Positions 52,001 through 64,000 of a stretch of 64,000 nucleotides of DNA are shown in pieces; the stretch's first letter is position 1, and the number at the start of each line of letters is the position of its first letter. The stretch is from assembly GCA_916613615.1 (NCBI GenBank), contig OU744725.1:63310575-63374574 (forward strand). The letters are read 5' to 3'. Under the pieces are notes generated by a model, which did no database searches, was not told the origin of the DNA, and saw only the letters and a list, made by a program, of their open reading frames with translations. The position numbers and the translations under genes were made by a program. This DNA comes from Steromphala cineraria (taxonomy: Eukaryota; Mollusca; Gastropoda; Trochida; Trochidae).

Positions 52001-54442
52001 AATAAGGTCGCATCTAAAGCCAATTATACAAAAACTAAAAATCTGTGAGAAGATTGGTTGGCACCAGCAGATAGCATTTATTTGTCTGTACATTTGAGCC
52101 CATTTTGGTGCATATCCAAGCCATATTAAGAAAAGTTCATCGTAGGGACAATAATGACAATATCTGCTCAACTCTACATAAAGGTCGCATCTAAAGCCAA
52201 TTATAAAAAAACTAAAAATCTGTGAGAAGACTGGTTGGCACCAGCAGATAGCATTTATTTGTGTGTACATTTGAGCTCATTTTGGTGCATATCCAAGCCA
52301 TATTAAGAAAAGTTCATCGTTGGGACAATAATGACAATATATGCTCAAATGTACAATAAGGTCGCATCTAAAGCCAATTATACAAAAACTAAAAATCTGT
52401 GAGAAGATTGGTTGGCACCAGCAGATAGCATTTATTTGTCTCTACATTTGAGCCCATTTTGGTGCATATCCAAGCCATATTAAGAAAAGTTCATCGTAGG
52501 GAAAATAATGACAATATCTGCTCAACTCTACATAAAGGTCGCATCTAAAGCCAATTATACAAAAACTAAAAATCTGTGAGAAGATTGGTTGGCAACAGCA
52601 GATAGCATTTATTTGTCTGTACATTTGAGCTCATTTTGGTGCATATCCAAGCCATATTAAGAAAATTTCATCGTTGGGACAATAATGACAATATATCCTC
52701 AAATGTACAATAAGGTCGCATCTAAAGCCAATAATACAAAAACTAAAAATCTGTGAGAAGATTGGTTGGCACCAGCAGATAGCATTTATTTTTGTGTACA
52801 TTTGAGCCCATTTTGGTGCATATCCAAGCCATATTAAGAAAAGTTCATCGTAGGGACAATAATGACAATATCTGCTCAACTCTACATAAAGGTCGCATCT
52901 AAAGCCAATTATACAAAAACTAAAAATCTGTGAGAAGATTGGTTGGCACCAGCAGATAGCATTTATTGGTCTGTACATTTGAGCTCATGTTGGTTCATAT
53001 CCAAGCCATATTAAGAAAAGTACATCGTAGGGACAATAATGACAATATCTGCTCAACTCTACATAAAGGTCGCATCTAAAGCCAATTATACAAAAACTAA
53101 AAATCTGTGAGAAGATTGGTTGGCACCAGCAGATAGCATTTATTTGTGTGTACATTTGAGCCCATTTTGGTGCATATCCAAGCCATATTAAGAACATTTC
53201 ATCGTAGAGAAAATAATGACAATATGTGCTCAACTCTACATAAAGGTCGCATCTGAAGCCAATTACACAAAAATTAAAAATCTGTGAGAAGATTGGTTGG
53301 CACCAGCAGATAGCATTTATTTGTGTGTACATTTGAGCCCATTTTGGTGCATATCCAAGCCATATTAAGAAAACTTCATCGTAGGGACAATAATGACAAT
53401 ATCTGCTCAAATGTACAATAAGGTCGCATCTAAAGCCAATTATACAAAAACTAAAAATCTGTGAGAAGATTGGTTGGCACCAGCAGATTGCATTTATTGT
53501 TGTGTACATTTGAGCCCATTTTGGTGCATATCCAAGCCATATTAAGAACATTTCATCGTAGGGAAAATAATGACAATATCTGCTCAACTCTACATAAAGG
53601 TCGCATCTAAAGCCAATTATACAAAAACTAAAAATCTGTGAGAAGACTGGTTGGCACCAGCAGATAGCATTTATTTGTGTGTACATTTGAGCTCATTTTG
53701 GTGCATATCCAAGCCATATTAAGAAAAGTTCATCGTAGAGAAAATAATGACAATATCTGTTCAACTCTACATAAAGGTCGCATCTAAAGCCAATTATACA
53801 AAAACTAAAAATCTGTGAGAAGATTGGTTGGCACCAGCAGATAGCATTTATTGGTCTGTACATTTGAGCTCATTTTGGTGCATATCCAAGCCATATTAAG
53901 AAAAGTTCATCGTAGGGACAATAATGACAATATATGCTCAAATGTACAATATGGTCGCATCTAAAGCCAATTATATAAAAACTAAAAATCTGTGAGAAGA
54001 TTGGTTGGCACCAGCAGATAGCATTGATTTTTGTGTACATTTGAGCCCATTTTGGTGCATATCCAAGCCATATTAAGAAAATTTCATCGTAGGGAAAATA
54101 ATGACAATATCTGCTCAAATCTACATAAAGGTGGCATCTAAAGCCAATTATACAAAAACTAAAAATCTGTGAGAAGATTGGTTGGCATCAGCAGATTGCA
54201 TTTATTGTTGTGTACATTTGAGCCCATTTTGGTGCATATCCAAGCCATATTAAGAACATTTCATCGTAGGGAAAATAATGACAATATCTGCTCAACTCTA
54301 CATAAAGGTCGCATCTAAAGCCAATTATACAAAAACTAAAAATCTGTGAGAAGACTGGTTGGCACCAGCAGATAGCATTTATTTGTGTGTACATTTGAGC
54401 CCATTTTGGTGCATATCCAAGCCATATTAAGAAAAGTTCATC

Positions 54443-57400
54443 TTAGGGACAATAATGACAATATCTGCTCAAATGTACAATAAGGTCGCATCTAAAGCCA
54501 ATTATACAAAAAATAAAAATCTGTGAGAAGATTGGTTGGCACCAGCAGATTGCATTGATTTTTGTGTACATTTGAGCCCATTTTGGTGCATATCCAAGCC
54601 ATATTAAGAAAAGTTCATCGTTGGGACAATAATGACAATATATGCTCAAATGTACAATAAGGTCACATCTAAAGCCAATTATACAAAAACTAAAAATCTG
54701 TGAGAAGATTGGTTGGCACCAGCAGATAGCATTTATTTGTCTGTACTTTTGAGCCCATTTTGGTGCATATCCAAGCCATATTAAGAAAAGTTCATCGTAG
54801 GGAAAATAATGACAATATCTGCTCAACTCTACATAAAGGTCGCATCTAAAGCCAATTATACAAAAACTAAAACTCTGTGAGAAGATTGGTTGGCACCAGC
54901 AGATAGCATTTATTTGTCTGTACATTTGAGCTCATTTTGGTGCATATCCAAGCCATATTAAGAAAATTTCATCGTAGGGACAATAATGACAATATCTGCT
55001 CAACTCTACATAAAGGTCGCATCTCAAGCCAATTATACAAAAACTAAAAATCTGTGAGAAGATTGGTTGGCACCAGCAGATAGCATTTATTGGTCTGTAC
55101 ATTTGAGCTCATTTTGGTGCATATCCAAGCCATATTAAGAAAAGTTCATCGAAGGGACAATAATGACAATATATGTTCAAATGTACAATAAGGTCGCATC
55201 TAAAGCCAATTATATAAAAACTAAAAATCTGTGAGAAGATTGGTTGGCACCAGCAGATAGCATGTATTTGTGTGTACATTTGAGCTCATTTTGGTGCATA
55301 TCCAAGCCATATTAAGAAAAGTTCATCGTAGGGACAATAATGACAATATCTGCTCAACTCTACATAAAGGTCGCATCTAAAGCCAATTATACAAAAACTA
55401 AAAATCTGTGAGAAGACTGGTTGGCACCAGCAGATAGCATTTATTTGTGTGTACATTTGAGCTCATTTTGGTGCATATCCAAGCCATATTAAGAAAAGTT
55501 CATCGTTGGGACAATAATGACAATATATGCTCAAATGTACAATAAGGTCGCATCTAAAGCCAATTATACAAAAACTAAAAATCTGTGAGAAGATTGGTTG
55601 GCACCAGCAGATAGCATTTATTTGTCTGTACATTTGAGCCCATTTTGGTGCATATCCAAGCCATATTAAGAAAAGTTCATCGTAGGGAAAATAATGACAA
55701 TATCTGCTCAACTCTACATAAAGGTCGCATCTAAAGCCAATTATACAAAAACTAAAAATCTGTGAGAAGATTGGTTGGCACCAGCAGATAGCATTTATTG
55801 GTCTGTACATTTGAGCTCATTTTGGTGCATATCCAAGCCATATTAAGAAAAGTTCATCGAAGGGACAATAATGACAATATATGCTCAAATGTACAATAAG
55901 GTCGCATCTAAAGCCAATTATATAAAAACTAAAAATCTGTGAGAAGATTGGTTGGCACCAGCAGATAGCATTTATTTGTGTGTACATTTGAGCTCATTTT
56001 GGTGCATATCCAAGCCATATTAAGAAAATTTCATCGTTGGGACAATAATGACAATATATCCTCAAATGTACAATAAGGTCGCATCTAAAGCCAATTATAC
56101 AAAAACTAAAAATCTGTGAGAAGATTGGTTGGCACTAGCAGATAGCATTTTGGTCTGTACATTTGAGCTCATTTTGGTTCATATCCAAGCCATATTAAGA
56201 AAAGTACATCGTAGGGACAATAATGACAATATCTGCTCAACTCTACATAAAGGTCGCATCTAAAGCCAATTATACAAAAACTAAAAATCTGTGAGAAGAT
56301 TGGTTGGCACCAGCAGATAGCATTTATTTGTGTGTACATTTGAGCCCATTTTGGTGCATATCCAAGCCATATTAAGAACATTTCATCGTAGGGAAAATAA
56401 TGACAATATCTGCTCAACTCTACATAAAGGTCGCATCTAAAGCCAATTATACAAAAACTAAAAATCTGTGAGAAGACTGGTTGGCACCAGCAGATAGCAT
56501 TTATTTGTGTGTACATTTGAGCCCATTTTGGTGCATATCCAAGCCATATTAAGAAAAGTTCATCTTAGGGACAATAATGACAATATCTGCTCAAATGTAC
56601 AATAAGGTCGCATCTAAAGCCAATTATACAAAAAATAAAAATCTGTGAGAAGATTGGTTGGCACCAGCAGATTGCATTGATTTTTGTGTACATTTGAGCC
56701 CATTTTGGTGCATATCCAAGCCATATTAAGAAAAGTTCATCGTTGGGACAATAATGACAATATATGCTCAAATGTACAATAAGGTCACATCTAAAGCCAA
56801 TTATACAAAAACTAAAAATCTGTGAGAAGATTGGTTGGCACCAGCAGATAGCATTTATTTGTCTGTACTTTTGAGCCCATTTTGGTGCATATCCAAGCCA
56901 TATTAAGAAAAGTTCATCATAGGGAAAATAATGACAATATCTGCTCAACTCTACATAAAGGTCGCATCTAAAGCCAATTATACAAAAACTAAAACTCTGT
57001 GAGAAGATTGGTTGGCACCAGCAGATAGCATTTATTTGTCTGTACATTTGAGCTCATTTTGGTGCATATCCAAGCCATATTAAGAAAATTTCATCGTAGG
57101 GACAATAATGACAATATCTGCTCAACTCTACATAAAGGTCGCATCTCAAGCCAATTATACAAAAACTAAAAATCTGTGAGAAGATTGGTTGGCACCAGCA
57201 GATAGCATTTATTGGTCTGTACATTTGAGCTCATTTTGGTGCATATCCAAGCCATATTAAGAAAAGTTCATCGAAGGGACAATAATGACAATATATGTTC
57301 AAATGTACAATAAGGTCGCATCTAAAGCCAATTATATAAAAACTAAAAATCTGTGAGAAGATTGGTTGGCACCAGCAGATAGCATGTATTTGTGTGTACA

Positions 57401-58100
57401 TTTGAGCTCATTTTGGTGCATATCCAAGCCATATTAAGAAAAGTTCATCGTAGGGACAATAATGACAATATCTGCTCAACTCTACATAAAGGTCGCATCT
57501 AAAGCCAATTATACAAAAACTAAAAATCTGTGAGAAGACTGGTTGGCACCAGCAGATAGCATTTATTTGTGTGTACATTTGAGCTCATTTTGGTGCATAT
57601 CCAAGCCATATTAAGAAAAGTTCATCGTTGGGACAATAATGACAATATATGCTCAAATGTACAATAAGGTCGCATCTAAAGCCAATTATACAAAAACTAA
57701 AAATCTGTGAGAAGATTGGTTGGCACCAGCAGATAGCATTTATTTGTCTGTACATTTGAGCCCATTTTGGTGCATATCCAAGCCATATTCAGAAAAGTTC
57801 ATCGTAGGGACAATAATGACAATATCTGCTCAACTCTACATAAAGGTCGCATCTAAAGCCAATTATACAAAAACTAAATATCTGTGAGAAGACTGGTTGG
57901 CACCAGCAGATAGCATGTATTTGTGTGTACATTTGAGCTCATTTTGGTGCATATCCAAGCTATATTTAGAAAAGTTCATCGTTGGGACAATAATGACAAT
58001 ATATGCTCAAATGTACAATAAGGTCGCATCTAAAGCCAATTATACAAAAACTAAAAATCTGTGAGAAGATTGGTTGGCACCAGCAGATAGCATTTATTTG
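54443..58100. repeat. 12-monomer higher-order repeat (2122 bp)
   Basis: CTGTACTTTTGAGCCC is at 54741 and 56863, and ATATGTTCAAATG is at about 55170 and 57292. The offset is 2122 bp, or 12 x 177 - 2. Overlapping it, GGCACTAGCAGATAGCATTT is at 56131 and 58784, an offset of 2653 bp (15 x 177 - 2), so a 15-monomer unit joins this block to the next one. Confidence 0.8.
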
Positions 58101-58821
58101 TCTGTACATTTGAGCCCATTTTGGTGCATATCCAAGCCATATTAAGAAAAGTTCATCGTAGGGAAAATAATGACAATATCTGCTCAACTCTACATAAAGG
58201 TCGCATCTAAAGCCAATTATACAAAAACTAAAAATCTGTGAGAAGATTGGTTGGCACCAGCAGATAGCATTTATTTGTCTGTACATTTGAGCTCATTTTG
58301 GTGCATATCCAAGCCATATTAAGAAAAGTTCATCGTAGGGACAATAATGACAATATCTGCTCAACTCTACATAAAGGTCGCATCTCAAGCCAATTATACA
58401 AAAACTAAAAATCTGTGAGAAGATTGGTTGGCACCAGCAGATAGCATTTATTGGTCTGTACATTTGAGCTCCTTTTGGTGCATATCCAAGCCATATTAAG
58501 AAAAGTTCATCGAAGGGACAATAATGACAATATATGCTCAAATGTACAATAAGGTCGCATCTAAAGCCAATTATATAAAAACTAAAAATCTGTGAGAAGA
58601 TTGGTTGGCACCAGCAGATAGCATTTATTTGTGTGTACATTTGAGCTCATTTTGGTGCATATCCAAGCCATATTAAGAAAATTTCATCGTTGGGACAATA
58701 ATGACAATATATCCTCAAATGTACAATAAGGTCGCATCTAAAGCCAATTATACAAAAACTAAAAATCTGTGAGAAGATTGGTTGGCACTAGCAGATAGCA
58801 TTTTGGTCTGTACATTTGAGC

Positions 58822-61800
58822 TCATTTTGGTTCATATCCAAGCCATATTAAGAAAAGTACATCGTAGGGACAATAATGACAATATCTGCTCAACTCTACA
58901 TAAAGGTCGCATCTAAAGCCAATTATACAAAAACTAAAAATCTGTGAGAAGATTGGTTGGCACCAGCAGATAGCATTTATTTGTGTGTACATTTGAGCCC
59001 ATTTTGGTGCATATCCAAGCCATATTAAGAACATTTCATCGTAGGGAAAATAATGACAATATGTGCTCAACTCTACATAAAGGTCGCATCTGAAGCCAAT
59101 TACACAAAAATTAAAAATCTGTGAGAAGATTGGTTGGCACCAGCAGATAGCATTTATTTTTGTGTACATTTGAGCCCATTTTGGTGCATATCCAAGCCAT
59201 ATTAAGAAAACTTCATCGTAGGGACAATAATGACAATATCTGCTCAAATGTACAATAAGGTCGCATCTAAAGCCAATTATACAAAAACTAAAAATCTGTG
59301 AGAAGATTGGTTGGCACCAGCAGATTGCATTTATTGTTGTGTACATTTGAGCCCATTTTGGTGCATATCCAAGCCATATTAAGAACATTTCATCGTAGGG
59401 AAAATAATGACAATATCTGCTCAACTCTACATAAAGGTCGCATCTAAAGCCAATTATACAAAAACTAAAAATCTGTGAGAAGACTGGTTGGCACCAGCAG
59501 ATAGCATTTATTTGTGTGTACATTTGAGCTCATTTTGGTGCATATCCAAGCCATATTAAGAAAAGTTCATCGTAGGGACAATAATGACAATATCTGTTCA
59601 ACTCTACATAAAGGTCGCATCTAAAGCCAATTATACAAAAACTAAAAATCTGTGAGAAGATTGGTTGGCACCAGCAGATAGCATTTATTGGTCTGTACAT
59701 TTGAGCTCATTTTGGTGCATATCCAAGCCATATTAAGAAAAGTTCATCGTAGGGAAAATAATGACAATATCTGCTCAACTCTACATAAAGATCGCATCTA
59801 AAGCCAATTATACAAAAACAAAAAAATCTGTGAGAAGACTGGTTGGCACCAGCAGATAGCATTTATTTGTCTGTACATTTGAGCCCATTTTGGTGCATAT
59901 CCAAGCCATATTAAGAAAAGTTCATCGAAGGGACAATAATGACAATATATGCTCAAATGTACAATAAGGTCGCATCTAAAGCCAATTATATAAAAACTAA
60001 AAATCTGTGAGAAGATTGGTTGGCACCAGCAGATAGCATTTATTTGTGTGTACATTTGAGCTCATTTTGGTGCATATCCAAGCCATATTAAGAAAAGTTC
60101 ATCGTTGGGACAATAATGACAATATATCCTCAAATGTACAATAAGGTCGCATCTAAAGCCAATTATACAAAAACTAAAAAACTGTGAGAAGATTGGTTGG
60201 CACAAGCAGATAGCATTTATTTGTCTGTACATTTGAGCCCATTTTGGTGCATATCCAAGCCATATTAAGAAAAGTTCATCGTAGGGAAAATAATGACAAT
60301 ATCTGCTCAACTCTACATAAAGGTCGCATCTAAAGCCAATTATACAAAAACTAAAAATCTGTGAGAAGATTGGTTGGCACCAGCAGATAGCATTTATTTT
60401 TGTGTACATTTGAGCCCATTTGTGTGCATATCCAAGCCATATTAAGAAAAGTTCATCGTAGGGACAATAATGACAATATCTGCTCAACTCTACATAAAGG
60501 TCGCATCTCAAGCCAATTATACAAAAACTAAAAATCTGTGAGAAGATTGGTTGGCACCAGCAGATAGCATTTATTGGTCTGTACATTTGAGCTCATTTTG
60601 GTGCATATCCAAGCCATATTAAGAAAAGTTCATCGAAGGGACAATAATGACAATATATGCTCAAATGTACAATAAGGTCGCATCTAAAGCCAATTATATA
60701 AAAACTAAAAATCTGTGAGAAGATTGGTTGGCACCAGCAGATAGCATTTATTTGTGTGTACATTTGAGCTCATTTTGGTGCATATCCAAGCCATATTAAG
60801 AAAAGTTCATCGTTGGGACAATAATGACAATATATCCTCAAATGTACAATAAGGTCGCATCTAAAGCCAATTATACAAAAACTAAAAATCTGTGAGAAGA
60901 TTGGTTGGCACCAGCAGATAGCATTTATTTTTGTGTACATTTGAGCCCATTTTGGTGCATATCCAAGCCATATTAAGAAAAGTTCATCGTAGGGACAATA
61001 ATGACAATATCTGCTCAACTCTACATAAAGGTCGCATCTAAAGCCAATTATACAAAAACTAAAAATCTGTGAGAAGATTGGTTGGCACCAGCAGATAGCA
61101 TTTATTGGTCTGTACATTTGAGCTCATTTTGGTGCATATCCAAGCCATATTAAGAAAAGTACATCGTAGGGACAATAATGACAATATCTGCTCAACTCTA
61201 CATAAAGGTCGCATCTAAAGCCAATTATACAAAAACTAAAAATCTGTGAGAAGATTGGTTGGCACCAGCAGATAGCATTTATTTGTGTGTACATTTGAGC
61301 CCATTTTGGTGCATATCCAAGCCATATTAAGAACATTTCATCGTAGGGAAAATAATGACAATATGTGCTCAACTCTACATAAAGGTCGCATCTGAAGCCA
61401 ATTATACAAAAATTAAAAATCTGTGAGAAGATTGGTTGGCACCAGCAGATAGCATTGATTTTTGTGTACATTTGAGCCCATTTTGGTGCATATCCAAGCC
61501 ATATTAAGAAAACTTCATCGTAGGGACAATAATGACAATATCTGCTCAAATGTACAATAAGGTCGCATCTAAAGCCAATTATACAAAAACTAAAAATCTG
61601 TGAGAAGATTGGTTGGCACCAGCAGATAGCATTTATTGTTGTGTACATTTGAGCCCATTTTGGTGCATATCCAAGCCATATTAAGAACATTTCATCGTAG
61701 GGAAAATAATGACAATATCTGCTCAACTCTACATAAAGGTCGCATCTAAAGCCAATTATACAAAAACTAAAAATCTGTGAGAAGACTGGTTGGCACCAGC

Positions 61801-64000
61801 AGATAGCATTTATTTGTGTGTACATTTGAGCTCATTTTGGTGCATATCCAAGCCATATTAAGAAAAGTTCATCGTAGGGACAATAATGACAATATCTGTT
61901 CAACTCTACATAAAGGTCGCATCTAAAGCCAATTATACAAAAACTAAAAATCTGTGAGAAGATTGGTTGGCACCAGCAGATAGCATTTATTGGTCTGTAC
62001 ATTTGAGCTCATTTTGGTGCATATCCAAGCCATATTAAGAAAAGTTCATCGTAGGGAAAATAATGACAATATCTGCTCAACTCTACATAAAGATCGCATC
62101 TAAAGCCAATTATACAAAAACAAAAAATCTGTGAGAAGACTGGTTGGCACCAGCAGATAGCATTTATTTGTCTGTACATTTGAGCCCATTTTGGTGCATA
62201 TCCAAGCCATATTAAGAAAAGTTCATCGAAGGGACAATAATGACAATATATGCTCAAATGTACAATAAGGTCGCATCTAAAGCCAATTATATAAAAACTA
62301 AAAATCTGTGAGAAGATTGGTTGGCACCAGCAGATAGCATTTATTTGTGTGTACATTTGAGCTCATTTTGGTGCATATCCAAGCCATATTAAGAAAAGTT
62401 CATCGTTGGGACAATACTGACAATATATCCTCAAATGTACAATAAGGTCGCATCTAAAGCCAATTATACAAAAACTAAAAAACTGTGAGAAGATTGGTTG
62501 GCACAAGCAGATAGCATTTATTTGTCTGTACATTTGAGCCCATTTTGGTGCATATCCAAGCCATATTAAGAAAAGTTCATCGTAGGGAAAATAATGACAA
62601 TATCTGCTCAACTCTACATAAAGGTCGCATCTAAAGCCAATTATACAAAAACTAAAAATCTGTGAGAAGATTGGTTGGCACCAGCAGATAGCATTTATTT
62701 TTGTGTACATTTGAGCCCATTTGTGTGCATATCCAAGCCATATTAAGAAAAGTTCATCGTAGGGACAATAATGACAATATCTGCTCAACTCTACATAAAG
62801 GTCGCATCTCAAGCCAATTATACAAAAACTAAAAATCTGTGAGAAGATTGGTTGGCACCAGCAGATAGCATTTATTGGTCTGTACATTTGAGCTCATTTT
62901 GGTGCATATCCAAGCCATATTAAGAAAAGTTCATCGTAGGGACAATAATGACAATATATGCTCAAATGTACAATAAGGTCGCATCTAAAGCCAATTATAT
63001 AAAAACTAAAAATCTGTGAGAAGATTGGTTGGCACCAGCAGATAGCATTTATTTGTGTGTACATTTGAGCTCATTTTGGTGCATATCCAAGCCATATTAA
63101 GAAAAGTTCATCGTTGGGACAATAATGACAATATATCCTCAAATGTACAATAAGGTCGCATCTAAAGCCAATTATACAAAAACTAAAAATCTGTGAGAAG
63201 ATTGGTTGGCACCAGCAGATAGCATTTATTTTTGTGTACATTTGAGCCCATTTTGGTGCATATCCAAGCCATATTAAGAAAAGTTCATCGTAGGGACAAT
63301 AATGACAATATCTGCTCAACTCTACATAAAGGTCGCATCTAAAGCCAATTATACAAAAACTAAAAATCTGTGAGAAGATTGGTTGGCACCAGCAGATAGC
63401 ATTTATTGGTCTGTACATTTGAGCTCATTTTGGTGCATATCCAAGCCATATTAAGAAAAGTTCATCGTAGGGACAATAATGACAATATCTGCTCAACTCT
63501 ACATAAAGGTCGCATCTAAAGCCAATTATACAAAAACTAAAAATCTGTGAGAAGATTGGTTGGCACCAGCAGATAGCATTTATTTGTGTGTACATTTGAG
63601 CCCATTTTGGTGCATATCCAAGCCATATTAAGAACATTTCATCGTAGGGAAAATAATGACAATATGTGCTCAACTCTACATAAAGGTCGCATCTGAAGCC
63701 AATTATACAAAAATTAAAAATCTGTGAGAAGATTGGTTGGCACCAGCAGATAGCATTGATTTTTGTGTACATTTGAGCCCATTTTGGTGCATATCCAAGC
63801 CATATTAAGAAAACTTCATCGTAGGGACAATAATGACAATATCTGCTCAAATGTACAATAAGGTCGCATCTAAAGCCAATTATACAAAAACTAAAAATCT
63901 GTGAGAAGATTGGTTGGCACCAGCAGATAGCATTTATTGTTGTGTACATTTGAGCCCATTTTGGTGCATATCCAAGCCATATTAAGAACATTTCATCGTA
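58822..64000. repeat. 13-monomer higher-order repeat (2301 bp), three copies, the last cut by the window edge
   Basis: Blocks with the same order of variants start at 58822, 61124 and 63425, with offsets of 2302 and 2301 bp (13 x 177 = 2301). Private variants CATTTGTGTGCATATCC (about 60417 and 62718) and GGCACAAGCAGATAGC (about 60200 and 62501) confirm the period. Small differences between copies exist, for example TTGGTTCATATCC only in the first. The third copy continues beyond the window. Confidence 0.88.

Larger units (their letters stand above)
40871..64000. repeat. 177-bp tandem satellite, block 3 (about 131 monomers)
   Basis: Same monomer and orientation as blocks 1 and 2, running off the right edge of the window. 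Only classes A and B are seen. The GAGCTC variant recurs every two to four monomers, so the open minus frame is cut into pieces of 115, 174, 233 or 410 codons, close to multiples of 59. Local variants appear in zones. AAGAACATTTC is common at 41-48 kb, CATCGTTGGG from about 48.4 kb, ATATCCTCAAATG from about 48.9 kb and CATCGAAGGG at 43.6-44.6 kb and again from 48.8 kb. Confidence 0.98.

Noticed and set aside
1..64000. CENP-B box in the monomer (TTTCATCGTAGGGACAA region)
   Set aside because: It lacks the essential TTCG and CGGG cores of the mammalian box; the resemblance is superficial.
1..64000. Pol III promoter or tRNA-derived origin of the monomer
   Set aside because: The GGTTGGCACC stretch does not match a B box (GGTTCRANNCC), and no A box sits at a suitable distance.

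Overview
The window is eukaryotic heterochromatin-type DNA. It is almost entirely one AT-rich tandem satellite with a 177-bp monomer, always in the same head-to-tail orientation, and it runs off both edges of the window. There are about 171 monomers in 1-30284, about 22 in 34298-38264 and about 131 in 40871-64000, roughly 324 in all. I can support no protein-coding gene, rRNA, tRNA or CRISPR array. Because 177 is 3 x 59, one minus-strand frame can stay open through many monomers and gives artificial reading frames of up to 1750 codons. These are a by-product of the period, not genes. || Layout: (1) 1-30284, satellite. The part up to about 25.2 kb mixes three monomer classes: A (reads GCTCAAATGTACA), B (reads CTCAACTCTACATAAAGG) and C (reads CTCTGCATAAGGGTCGC). 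Class C then disappears and shorter higher-order repeats take over from about 24 to 30 kb. (2) 30289-34293, a 4005-bp insertion flanked by TTAA on both sides with CCCTTTA ends. It looks like a non-autonomous piggyBac-type DNA transposon, with four 44-bp subterminal repeats that each hold a palindrome. (3) 34298-38264, satellite. (4) 38265-40870, a second insertion of 2606 bp with perfect 12-bp terminal inverted repeats. It carries a nested foldback element, and part of its interior resembles the interior of the first insertion. (5) 40871-64000, satellite with higher-order repeats of 12, 13 and 15 monomers. A 13-monomer unit is present three times at the right edge. || The two insertions interrupt single monomers cleanly, so the three satellite blocks were one array before the insertions. 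Both insertions are low in coding potential. On the minus strand both show a strong splice-donor-like GTAAGT and a promoter-like right end, so they may carry pieces of a transcribed non-coding unit. This is inference. || Organism: a metazoan. The 15-bp motif AAAGGGAGGTAACTC in the second insertion resembles a dispersed motif I recall from mollusc genomes, which makes a mollusc the best guess, but this is weak evidence.
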